From Gordius sp. MW1 (taxonomy: Eukaryota > Nematomorpha > Gordioida > Gordea > Gordiidae): DNA of 64,000 nt. The stretch covers positions 7,570,501 to 7,634,500 of the forward strand of contig OZ038528.1 of NCBI GenBank assembly GCA_964036665.1, given 5' to 3'. The position numbers and the translations under genes are program-made. The notes beneath the pieces are model-generated. The model was not told where the DNA came from, did not search any database, and saw only the letters and a program-made list of their open reading frames with translations. Positions 54,351 to 64,000 of the stretch are shown here, in pieces. Every line of letters starts with the position of its first letter. Within the stretch, counting starts at the first letter, position 1.

Positions 54351-57300
54351 TATGGCGCGGTCGAATTCCAATATACAATTCCATCAATATAATCCTACCG
54401 ATAGTTTTGACTTATACTTGTCACAATTCAACCATTTTCACAATGTTATCGGTTGCGATAAAAAATCCTTATTTCTATCCGTTATAGGTACCGAAAATTT
54501 CGAATTACTTACAAACCTTATTGCCCCCCAGGACCCTGCAAACCTTCCTTTTGAAGAATTATGTTTAGCCCTAAAAAACTTTTATTCTCCCAAATTAAAC
54601 CCAATCGTACAACGCTACAAATTTAATAAGTTGTCCCAAATGGATGATGAAACCATCGATGCATTTACAGCAAGATTAAAGGGGGTGGCAATCCATTGCG
54701 AATTCGGATCGAACCTTGAAAGTAGCCTCCGTGATAGGTTTGTAGCTGGATTAAAGAAAACAAAGATTGTTGAACGCCTTTTAGGCATAGAAAATTTGAC
54801 ATGGCAAATTGCGCTGGACACCTCTCGCGCCATGGAAAGGGCAGAACTACAATCGCAATTATTGAATCATTCGGAAACAATTCATTTGGTAAAACCCAGG
54901 TCCTTAAATTATTGTTATTCATGCGGGGGGAATCATAATCGGGCCATGTGTAAATTTCGAACTGCAGTTTGTTTTAAATGTCAAAAAAAGGGACACATTG
55001 GAAAAATATGCAAGAGCGAATGCAGTGTTACGCATCATCAAGTGAATTATTTGAAGGGATATTCGTCATTTCCCACTTATACATTAAAGGTAAATGATCT
55101 AGATGTTAATTTTGAAATTGATACAGGGTCATCAGTGACAATGGTGAATGGAGGAAACATTGTAGTACGGAACGTTTCTCCACTCAAAACTATCTTAAAG
55201 AGCTATAATGGTACAACCATACCAACGAAAGGGAAAACCGAGGTGACAGTATCTGAAAATGGCAAACGATTTAAATTGCCGTTAATCGTATCAGAAGGCC
55301 ATGGCCACAACATATTAGGACGCGATTGGTTGCAACATTTTCCCCATATCCTAATTCAACTGGCACATAAATGGATTAAAGATGATACCACTCCCTCTTC
55401 AATCAATATGGTTAATTGCTACAATAATTTGAATGATATTACTAACAAATATTCTTCGTTATTTGATAATAAATCCACCGGAGTTATTGATTTTTATACA
55501 ACACTTAAACTTAAACCCGAATCCTCTCCTAAATTTTTTCGGCCCAGACCAATCCCTTATTTTATTAAAGAAAAAGTGGATAAGGAGTTAGACCGACTAG
55601 TTAATGAAGGGGTTTTGAAATCTGTAAAATATGCCGACTATGCAGCGCCCATTGTTACTGTTCTTAAAAAAAATGGGGGATTACGAATTTGTGGAGATTT
55701 CCGAAATTTGAATAATAATCTAGTTGTTGAAAAATACCCTCTTCCCCGTACGAATTTGTGGAGATTTCCGAAATTTGAATAATAATCTAGTTGTTGAAAA
55801 ATACCCTCTTCCCCGAATCCAAGACTTGTTTTCTAAATTAGCAGGTTTTAGATATTTCTCCATATTAGACCTAAAGGAAGCTTATTATCAAATTAAAATT
55901 ACTGAAAAATCACAAAATATTTTAACAATTAATACCCACAGAGGACTTTTTCAATATACTCGACTTCCATTCGGAATTGCTTCTGCCCCAGCGATATTTC
56001 AGCGCTTCATAGACTCATTATTTAGGAACATTAATGGTGTAGTATGTTATTTAGACGACATTATCGTGTCTGGGAAAACAATTGAGGATCACAATAAAAA
56101 TCTCGAAATAGTGTTTAAAATATTGGATGAGGCTAATATAAAATTAAAACGAGAAAAATGTAATTTTTTACAAAAATCAATTGAATATCTTGGACATATA
56201 ATAAACGAGGAAGGAATTCACACAACTAACAAAAATACTAAGGCAATTATAAATGCTCCTGACCCTACATCAATTAAAGAATTACAATCTTTCTTAGGCA
56301 TGGCTACCTATTATGCTAAGTTTATACAAAATTTTTCGACTCTAGCACAACCGTTGTATAAATTATTAAGAAAATCAGTGAAATGGAATTGGACACAAGA
56401 TTGTATAAATGCCATTAATAAAATAAAGAAAAAAATAATTAATGCTCCTGTTTTAGTTCATTTTAATCCTCAATTACCATTGCTACTCTCCACCGATGCT
56501 TCAGCGGAAGGTATCGGCGCCGTTTTATCACATGAAATTAAGGGGTACGAGCATCCCATTTCTTTTGCCTCGCGCACACTCAACGCTGCGGAGAGAAATT
56601 ACAGCCAAATTGAAAAAGAAGCGTTAGCCATTATATTTGCATTTCAAAAATTTCGAGAATACATTTATGGCCAAACCTTCACTCTAGTAACAGACCACAA
56701 ACCACTATTATCAATATTTAATCAAACCAAAAACGTACCTCAAGCTGTATCGGCGCGACTTCAACGATGGGCTTTATTTACAACACCGTACCAATTTAAT
56801 ATTAGATATAAGAATACCAAAGAAAACGCTCGTGCAGATATGCTCTCAAGGTTAGCTGTTCCGGACGAAACAATATCTCAAGAGGGAGATATTTGTGCTA
56901 TTTACGAAGAAACATTTATTCAAGTCCTTACCACCCTCGTTCTAATGGAGAAGCCGAACGTTTTATTCGAACCTTTAAAAATTTCCTATATAAGTCGCAA
57001 AATTTTAAAAATGATAAATTATTTAATTTCTTGTTTTCTTACAGGAATACTATCCATCCTACAACTGGTTTTACCCCAGCAGATTTGTTAATCAAAATTC
57101 ACCCCTTAAGTTTGTTTAGTTTTTTAAAACCACACATGATGGTAGGGGAACTTGAAGAAGATAATTTTATTAGAAGAAAATTTTTAATCGGTGACAAAGT
57201 CTGGGTGAGAGATTTTACAAGTAGTGACAAATTGTGGTGCAAAGGAGTCGTTCGTAAAATACTTGGTCCCGTTTCTTACGTAATCGAAACAGAAGAAGGT

Positions 57301-57680
57301 ATGATGTGGAAAAGACATGGCGACCACATAAGGAAACGATCGGATACAATCATGGAAGAAGACTTGCCTACACAGGTGACAACGCCCTGCCCCTCTCCTT
57401 CTACAGACTTGGCAAATGATTCACCATTTGACGATTACAGCAAGGAGCAAGCTAGTTTTTCACGTACACCACCTATGACGCCCTCCATTAATACTCTTCC
57501 ATCTACGACCCTTCCTTTTAACTCGCCACCATCCACATCTTCGACGATACCACTTACGTCCCCGCCCCGTTTGCCGATCGATCCTGACGTAGTTGGACTA
57601 CCTTCACCTACACTACCACGACGGTCGACCCGAATTAAATACCCGATGCAAAGATACGGAATCGATTAAGGGGAAAGAAA

Positions 57681-57984
57681 TGCTGTAGCTCGCCTTTTCC
57701 CATACTCAAATTAAGCCTTTTCCCATACTCAAATTAAGCCTTTTCCCATACTCAAATTAACTCATTAGTGCTTTTCCTTTTTAGTTAATACTCCCACACT
57801 CTCACCCATTAGTTATAATATCATTAGTTACTTTCCCACACTCTCACCATGATTTGAGTTCGCATTCATTATTGTAATTAAGTACATTATTATTCCCACG
57901 CTTTTTCCTATATATTACCAAATTATCGCATAAATGCATTCTTGGATTTTTTCCCTTTCTTACGCATTTTATTACGCTATAAAA
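57681..57984 (+). repeat. 3' LTR of the Ty3/gypsy fossil
   Basis: Same length and sequence as the 5' LTR, followed immediately by the CATGC target duplication. Confidence 0.95.
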
Positions 57985-58877
57985 CATGCTAAATATAAAA
58001 AATTTAGGCAGGATGAAAGGTGTTTTAAAAATTTTTGCTTGCTAGTTGTTACCATTTTTTATTTTAATCAAAATTAAAGTTATTTTTAAACTCTGTTTGC
58101 CCATCGCATGGGTAAAAGTTCAAAATTTAAGTAGATTTTTAATCCAATATTATTATTTCCATAAATTCTTTATAAATTTGCAATTTGATAAACATCATAA
58201 AATGTTCTTGTGATTATTGCTTATACCGCCATCTATAAATATTTTTGGTGGAAATGTAATTTTTCGAATGCTTGACCATCTCGTAGCCGTCCCATACTTT
58301 TTATGATTGAAATATGATAATGGGTCATAAAGGAGTACACACTGTGAAATTGGTGATTCAATATACAGGGTAAATATGATTTTATGATTTTTCACTAATT
58401 TGACCACAAAAAATTAACCGTAAATGTTTGAGGTTTTTACTTAAATTATTTCGATAGAGAATGTTTTTAGGAACAAAATGCACCAAAATTTGAGTGAATA
58501 ACGCAATTACTTTCAAAAATATGACAATAAGATTAAAACTCATAAAACGCTCCCTCTAACCTGATTTTGGCCCTTTAAACGGTATAACTTAAAAAGTATA
58601 GGCCCAAAATAACTAAAATTTTCAGAAATTACTCTATTAAATGACACCCTCGCCAAAAATGATCTTGATCTGAGATGGTTGGTTGAAAATCGTCTTTTTT
58701 GACGAATCGACATGGAATGGCCCATATGACCTGAGAATGAATCTATTTGAGTAGACCACTTTTCCTTATAATTAGATGGATTAAGTGTAGTTTTAGTTTG
58801 TTGGAGAACCATTAATTGATTAAACATAATGAAAATATGTATAAAATAAAAAGTTTGGTGGTTGTTATTTTGAGTTT

Positions 58878-58960
58878 TACATGTTTTATCAACCTGATAG
58901 GTACTATTAATTGTTCGGCCAAACCAATTTCTATAAATTTTTTTTGGGGCATCTCAATAT
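58878..58960 (-). repeat. Conserved motif shared with 32,600-32,690
   Basis: The reverse complement carries GATGCCCCAAAAAAAATTTA, AATTGGTT, GGCCGAAC and GTACCTATC in the same order as the block after the FLYWCH exon array. Confidence 0.5.
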
Positions 58961-59017
58961 GCTCTATAGATGACTAAACAATTTATAAATTCTTGAATAA
59001 TTGCCTAGTTCCGAATA

Positions 59018-60660
59018 AAGGTGTGTCACGTACAGGTTATACTGGGAGACTTAAGAATAAACTAATTTTAAGATTTTATCAAATGCCTATGATAAGTGAA
59101 AAAAAATTAGATAATTATATTGCAACAATGATCAACAATGAATGTGAGGTCTGACGTTGCAGTATGGGCATAAAATTATGGTTGCTTAGCTGCATACGGA
59201 GCAGCATCGTCGAGTGCACTTTTTCCGTTGATGGCAGTCTATCGCGTCTCAGACCTTGGAAAATCTAGTTAGTTTATTTTGGGAAGTCGGCCCTATTTTT
59301 AACAATAATTTTGGACAATTCATTTTTTAAAACCGCAGATTTTAATGATATCCTTGTTGAGACAATACAGCTGGCAGGTTTTGTGGTAAACGACATTTAA
59401 TCCAAATAATGGGAAGCACCAATTTCTGTCCCGAAAAGATACTTTTGTGGTATCAACATTTAATCAGAGCATTCTACGCCGCCCTTGAATTATTAATTAA
59501 GGCATTTCCTGAAATGGGTTATTACTATCTTCTTAAAAATGTAACAGGTTTAATAATTAAAAAGTCTTGTTATGATTATCGTGCCAACGTACTGTCATGA
59601 AGTTAGAAATATTCCATTGCGGAATAAATCCTTTTCTTTTTAACGGACTTTATATAGATCAATAGGCATTTGAGACGATTAAAACTGTCTTCTTAGCTCC
59701 GATATTCACTTTTAAAGACAATTTAATAGTCAAGCGATTGTAATTATATATTATTAGAGTATACATTAAAAGAGACAAATTAAAAGGTAGCTAAGTCATT
59801 TCTGACAGCGACTTCGAATCCAATTTTATTTGGCTTGAACAACGATAACGTGGCCTCTTGGTACTGTCCCAACGTAATAAGATAGTCGGTTTTAGGGGCC
59901 TCACACCACATCTTAAAAAGTAATTTAAAAGGCTTGCATTTTATGAATTGCTTTGCTGTGTGATGTCCATAAAAGACATCTTGGAATTGTACATTGAAAT
60001 ATGGGTCGCACTCTTTTATTGATTTTAAATCTATCATTTAGAATACCTGAAACCTTGAAAAATTTGTGTGTTTGGACTGTTTAAAGTTGTCTGATTATGT
60101 CTTGAATTCGATTTCTACTGTTAAAGATTTTGACATTTTTGGGATACTAATTATCAGTTAATAAAATTGTAATATACATTTCATATTCGATCGTTAATTT
60201 TAAATCATGGGTGTGTTTATTTGCATATATATTAAAGATCTAAAGAAAAATAATAAAAGTTTCATATTATTTGAAGGGGAGTAACGACACTCAAAATTCT
60301 ATTTTCGATCTCTTTATAATGGCGGACTTAATGCTATAAACCTGAAAATGGGACCAAGTTTTTAAAAAGTCCGCCATTTAGTATTAAAATCATGTAGTAA
60401 ATTCCAAAAATATCATAACCATAATGAATCATAGAAATGTAGACCTCTATCTTAGGCCGCATTAATTATGTCATATTTGGATATTAAGAGGTACAATTTC
60501 TATCAAAAAATTAGAGAATACCGAAAATATCGTTTTACCAAGACTTATAGCATAAAAGCGCAAAATTTCTTGACTATTTTACCCCACCCCCTTTATTCTA
60601 TCAACTTGTGCAAAGAAAAATTATTAATAGATTCATAATTAAATAATTAAAAAGGTTACC
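59018..60660. other. Intergenic with two unassigned open frames
   Basis: 59,018-59,051 is a lone end of the CCAGTGTAACC MITE. A 63-codon plus frame (59,409-59,600) and an 85-codon minus frame (60,037-59,780; DVFYGHHTAKQFIKCKPFK, MWCEAPKTDYLITLGQYQE) have coding-like composition but no family was recognised. The latter begins after a TTTCAG and could be an exon. Confidence 0.3.
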
Positions 60661-60679
60661 ATAGGCACATAAGCTCTGC

Positions 60680-61027
60680 CCAGTGTAACCTGTAGGTGAC
60701 GTTCCACTTTAAGGCAAATTTCAAAGTCTTTTAAGTACTCTTATGAATTTGAAATTACTATCAAAATGTTGGAAAAATTATACAAATTTTTAATATGTAA
60801 ATAAGTTGCAAAAACTCGAGTGTACATAAATATTGAATAAAAGAGGGCAGGTCGGAATCGCGATTTTTATGATTTTTGAACGAGTATAATTTAAGAACCA
60901 ACGAAGAAGAACTAATATATCAGAAGATTTATCCCAATCTTTCAAATTTAATTTAAAAAATGTTTTTATCTTCATTAGTTTTTAAGAAAAGTGGTTCTAA
61001 AGTTGCGTCACTTACAGGTTACACTGG
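60680..61027. mobile_element. MITE, CCAGTGTAACC family, copy 2
   Basis: Ends CCAGTGTAACCTGTAGGTGA / TCACTTACAGGTTACACTGG; 348 bp, interior collinear with 36,060-36,398. The left flank ATAAGCTCTGC is shared too. Confidence 0.7.
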
Positions 61028-61639
61028 TACGTCGGGTTAATTTATTTTTTTATAAACCAGGGTACTGTATTTGATATTGTAAATTTAAATGTTTTTTATA
61101 TTATCGAATAAAGAATTTTCCTTATGTTTTTCAATATTAAAAAAAACAAGGATATATATCTTATATTATAAGTTATTTATTTTTATCCTTAGAGCCCCAA
61201 TTAAAAATTGAGAAGAGTCTTTAGGAAGAATAATTGTAATCACAATTTTCATTCGCCTTCTTTCTTAAAACCTTAATTTTTGATTAAAGTAAAATTAAAA
61301 GTCAACATGCAATTATTATGTCTATTATAAATCATCATTTTGAATTAGAGGGGAAAATTTTAGAATTAATATACTTTTTTTAAATTGAAATAAATAACAT
61401 TTTGTATTACATGGAAATAATTATTATTAGCTTAAAGAGTTTATCGTCAATTTCCAAAAAATACATTTTAAAGATTCTTAAAATTATTTTTGTTTGTTTA
61501 TATTTTGAAATAAGAGTTGGTACATTGACTGTTTTTTAAAAGGGCTTAGTTGCTAAACAATGGATAATATTATTGGTGACAATATATTGAACTAATAATA
61601 TCTTTTATTAAATGAAACTATATACTACTATAAAAATTA
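61028..61639. other. AT-rich, no gene seen
   Basis: No coding, RNA or repeat signal recognised. Confidence 0.3.
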
Positions 61640-62226
61640 TATGCGAGGTTTGCATTTTTTTCATTTGTACCCTAACTTCTTCTTCCTGAAATAGTTCGAC
61701 CATATTCATGTTAGGCTCTATATCGGAAAGGGGTTCTTTGTCATTTGCAACATTCATGAGCTCGTTGAAATATCCTTTCCAACACCTCCTTTGGCTTGGA
61801 TAATGTATGACCTTCTGAATTTTTGATTACTTTAAGTACCCCGACGTCACGACCTTTCTTCTCCCTGGCCAATTTGTACATAAGCTTGTCACCCCCTCTT
61901 TGATCGAGTTGGTTGGCCATCTCTGTGTACGCCGTATTTTTCGCTATGGCAACCGCCTTCTTCGCAAAACTTTTTGCCTCCTTATAATCTTGATAATCCT
62001 CCGACTTTTTTGATACATGCCACCGCTTATATAGCGCTTTCTTGGTTTCGATGATGTTTCTAACGGATTGGTCCCACCACCATAGTTCTCTATTCAGCGC
62101 TTTGCCCCCTTTGGTCTGCCCTAACACCTGAATGGCCGTTTCTTTTAGATGAGCGGTGATCATTGTCCAATTGTTGTTCACGTTCCGTTCCAGAGTCTTG
62201 GCATTGAAAAAAAAAATATATATCAT
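61640..62226 (-). pseudogene. RTE LINE fragment (endonuclease-RT linker)
   Basis: A 161-codon open minus frame: ETAIQVLGQTKGGKA, ELWWWDQSVRNIIETKKALY, KEAKSFAKKAVAIAKN, GGDKLMYKLAREKKG, the linker between endonuclease and RT in RTE LINEs. Better preserved than 7,769-7,527. Both neighbouring domains are missing. Confidence 0.85.
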
Positions 62227-62351
62227 TTAATTGCAAATCTTCTTAAACCATCACAGGTAGGGTATGTTATCCAGGTGACTCACAACTTGTTAAAATTAAA
62301 GTTAATGATTTGTAGTTAAAACTTGATATTGACCTTAAATCCAAAGTTTAA

Positions 62352-62723
62352 TTGTGTTTTGAGAGCTGTCAAATTCTTATAACAATGAATTTAAATGTAT
62401 TATATTTGTTGAAAAGGGTTTTTATCCAATTTTCAACTAATATCTTTCCCAAATTTACTATATTTATATATATAATCAGCCTAAACTCAAACCAAATATT
62501 AACTTCATTCGAATCTTTTTTTACAAATGTTATTTATATACACCTCTACGTAGTAGGGAAACGTTCTAGACGGAAAAATATATCAATCTTATACGCAAAA
62601 GCAACATCTCCAAAGGCTGAGGAAAATGTAGAAGAAAAGAAGTTAGGCTCAATACGGGAATCGGAAGATCATAAAGCAATATTCAAACGTATAAAATGTT
62701 TGGTCTCGGATGATTCCGAGTAG
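62352..62723 (+). other. Unassigned open frame, possible terminal exon
   Basis: A 124-codon plus frame. The last 55 codons (KRSRRKNISILYAKATS, EENVEEKKLGSIRESEDHK, KCLVSDDSE) are hydrophilic and look coding, preceded by TACGTAG, a possible splice acceptor. The upstream part is hydrophobic and AT-rich, probably not coding. No family recognised. Confidence 0.3.
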
Positions 62724-62909
62724 ATTGCTATTTTTACCGCAGCATATTGTAAATAATTTGTATATATAAATATTGTTAGTGCATTAAATTAAATAATTAC
62801 CACTAATAAAAATTTTGTGAATCGCTGATATTGTAGCTTAAACATTGAAAGTGTTTCACGAGAAAAATAGCTTCTGCTTAATTTTTATCTTTTGAGTGAC
62901 TATTGTTGA

Positions 62910-62975
62910 AAATTTTAAAATGCTTTCGGGTCGGGTTCGGATTGATTTAAAAAATGTCGGGTCGTGTCGAAGATT
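62910..62975. repeat. GGGTCG-motif scrap
   Basis: TTTCGGGTCGGGTTCGGATT and GTCGGGTCGTGTCG resemble the subterminal array of the hAT at 9,263-13,023. No terminus preserved. Confidence 0.45.
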
Positions 62976-63318
62976 ATTAATTGTATAGAAATTATTACGG
63001 ATTACGCTGAACAAAATATTTTGAACCAAATATTACCCTTTGAATTTGTGATTTAGTTTAGGCCAAGAAGGAGAGAAAGGCTCTTTTCTCTTGCCCCACG
63101 CAAAGAACGTTTTATAGGAGGCTTCAGCTCTTCTTGACGAGCAAGAGCACTAAGCTTAAAGAGAACACTCTTTAAATGGTGATGTATTTAAAAAAATTGT
63201 AACATGTGAAAGTGTTTCAAAATTTACTTTGTAATCCAAGCTGACCCCATTTAACAATAGCCTTTTTATTTTCCTTAACTTTTGTCGATAATAGCCAGGA
63301 TGTGAATATATAATAAAC

Positions 63319-63500
63319 CAGGGGCTTCGCCCCTGGGGGGGGGGGGAGGGGGATCGAGGGTTCGAGTTGGAGTTCGTTTTGTTACATGCGCCTACTTTTC
63401 GGGTATTGTTTTTACAAAACTCAGCTATACTTTATAAACGTAGCACATTTGCTATGCAATTTATGGGCGAGATAGGTTTTGAAGGAGCAGAATGTCTATG
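63319..63500 (-). mobile_element. Head of a tandem-repeat Helitron/Helentron-like element
   Basis: A variant hairpin CCAGGGGCTTCGCCCCTGG, a G-run, then ACTTTATAAACGTAGCACAT and TTTGCTATGCAATTTATGGG match the heads at 9,711 and 33,244. The rest of the element is absent. Confidence 0.55.
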
Positions 63501-64000
63501 CGGGGAGAGGAGGCATTGGTTAGGCAGCGAGTCAGATACTTGTACAGCGTTATAATTGATTTTACATACGTTTTCATAATTATATACCTCAATAAATAAA
63601 GTATTCATAAATGTTTTATTAGCTTTTTAAGTCTTTTTATACAAAAATAATAAGTTACTATTATGCATTTTATACTTTATTTTGAGGCATAGGTTTTGTT
63701 TCACTCGTTCTTATTTATCAAATTCTAAACTAATCAAAATGGCGAAGGGAAAGCAAATAGAGGGGATGACCTTGGAAAGCCAATAGTCATCCTTCTAAAA
63801 CGTACAACCTTAAATTGAGTGTTTTTTGATACTGTATAAATTTAAACAATTTGGTGTAGGCGACCCATAATTTGAATTATGACTATAGACTATTCAAATC
63901 ATGCCATATGTATAGTATAAACAACAAAGCAACAATGAAATCGTAACATTTTACCTAATTTAGCGAGTTAAAGAATGGACTATGGTGCGAATATTAGGAA
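63501..64000. other. No gene seen
   Basis: AT-rich sequence with no recognisable coding or repeat signal up to the window edge. Confidence 0.3.

Larger units (their letters stand above)
54047..57984 (+). mobile_element. Ty3/gypsy LTR retrotransposon fossil with both LTRs
   Basis: Two 304-bp LTRs (54,047-54,350; 57,681-57,984) appear identical by eye and the element is flanked by CATGC on both sides (54,042-54,046; 57,985-57,989). Order of parts: gag with CCHC knuckle, protease (DTGSS), RT (YLDD), RNase H (TDAS), partial integrase (SNGEAER) and a proline/serine-rich tail. The gag start codon lies at the LTR edge. The element is broken, with about two or three breaks. Identical LTRs mean a very recent insertion. 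Confidence 0.93.
53274..58727. mobile_element. Long-inverted-repeat element interrupted by a Ty3/gypsy fossil
   Basis: Arms of about 610 bp at 53,274-53,880 and 58,112-58,727 are inverted copies (outer ends ATGGGACATTCTATG and CATGGAATGGCCCAT). Without the retroelement the unit would be about 1.5 kb. Open frames in the arms are not conserved between them, so no protein is inferred. No clear target duplication. It looks like a fold-back type DNA element; superfamily unknown. Confidence 0.7.

Overview
The window is nuclear DNA of an AT-rich, transposon-saturated animal, probably an invertebrate. Evidence: spliced genes for a mitochondrial ribosomal protein (mL49) and a HIRIP3-like histone chaperone, and hAT, Helitron, RTE, restriction-endonuclease-type LINE and Ty3/gypsy elements. 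No operons or bacterial signals are seen. The phylum cannot be fixed from sequence alone. The most informative host trait is intron size: three unrelated loci use GT-AG introns of mostly 32-39 nt.

Layout. 1-6,064: a hAT remnant holding another hAT (1,030-5,756), which holds a Helitron (1,659-5,023). 6,065-16,500: one decayed minus-strand RTE LINE broken up by nested DNA transposons; two hATs (8,341-9,212 and 9,263-13,023) lie inside it, the second containing a TTAC-flanked inverted-repeat element that contains a tandem-repeat Helitron/Helentron-like element; a third hAT (13,571-16,370) with a fourth inside adjoins. 16,981-23,752: a chimeric hAT, relics, and a minus-strand LINE with a C-terminal endonuclease-like domain. 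24,640-25,412: the mL49 gene. 26,199-29,575: MITEs, a head-to-tail Helitron dimer and hAT ends. 29,871-32,461: an incomplete Ty3/gypsy fossil. 32,703-35,915 (minus): a FLYWCH-finger gene candidate whose 3' part is a tandem array of 95-bp exon-plus-intron units, with a 2.2-kb tandem-repeat element in one intron. 36,060-44,400: MITEs, another tandem-repeat element and several hATs. 44,623-51,691: a 7-kb hAT with a perfect 8-bp target duplication, filled with older elements. 52,124-52,779: the HIRIP3-like gene. 53,274-58,727: a long-inverted-repeat element with a young Ty3/gypsy fossil in its loop. 58,878-64,000: MITEs, an RTE fragment and unassigned sequence.

Two themes link the parts. First, seven hAT insertions are supported by 8-bp target duplications (four perfect), and most hAT families here carry their own short-motif array just inside the termini. 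These arrays are plausibly transposase-binding platforms. Second, nesting plus empty sites elsewhere in the window lets many boundaries be fixed to within a base or two. The FLYWCH gene with amplified, phase-symmetric exon-intron units is the best candidate for something undescribed.
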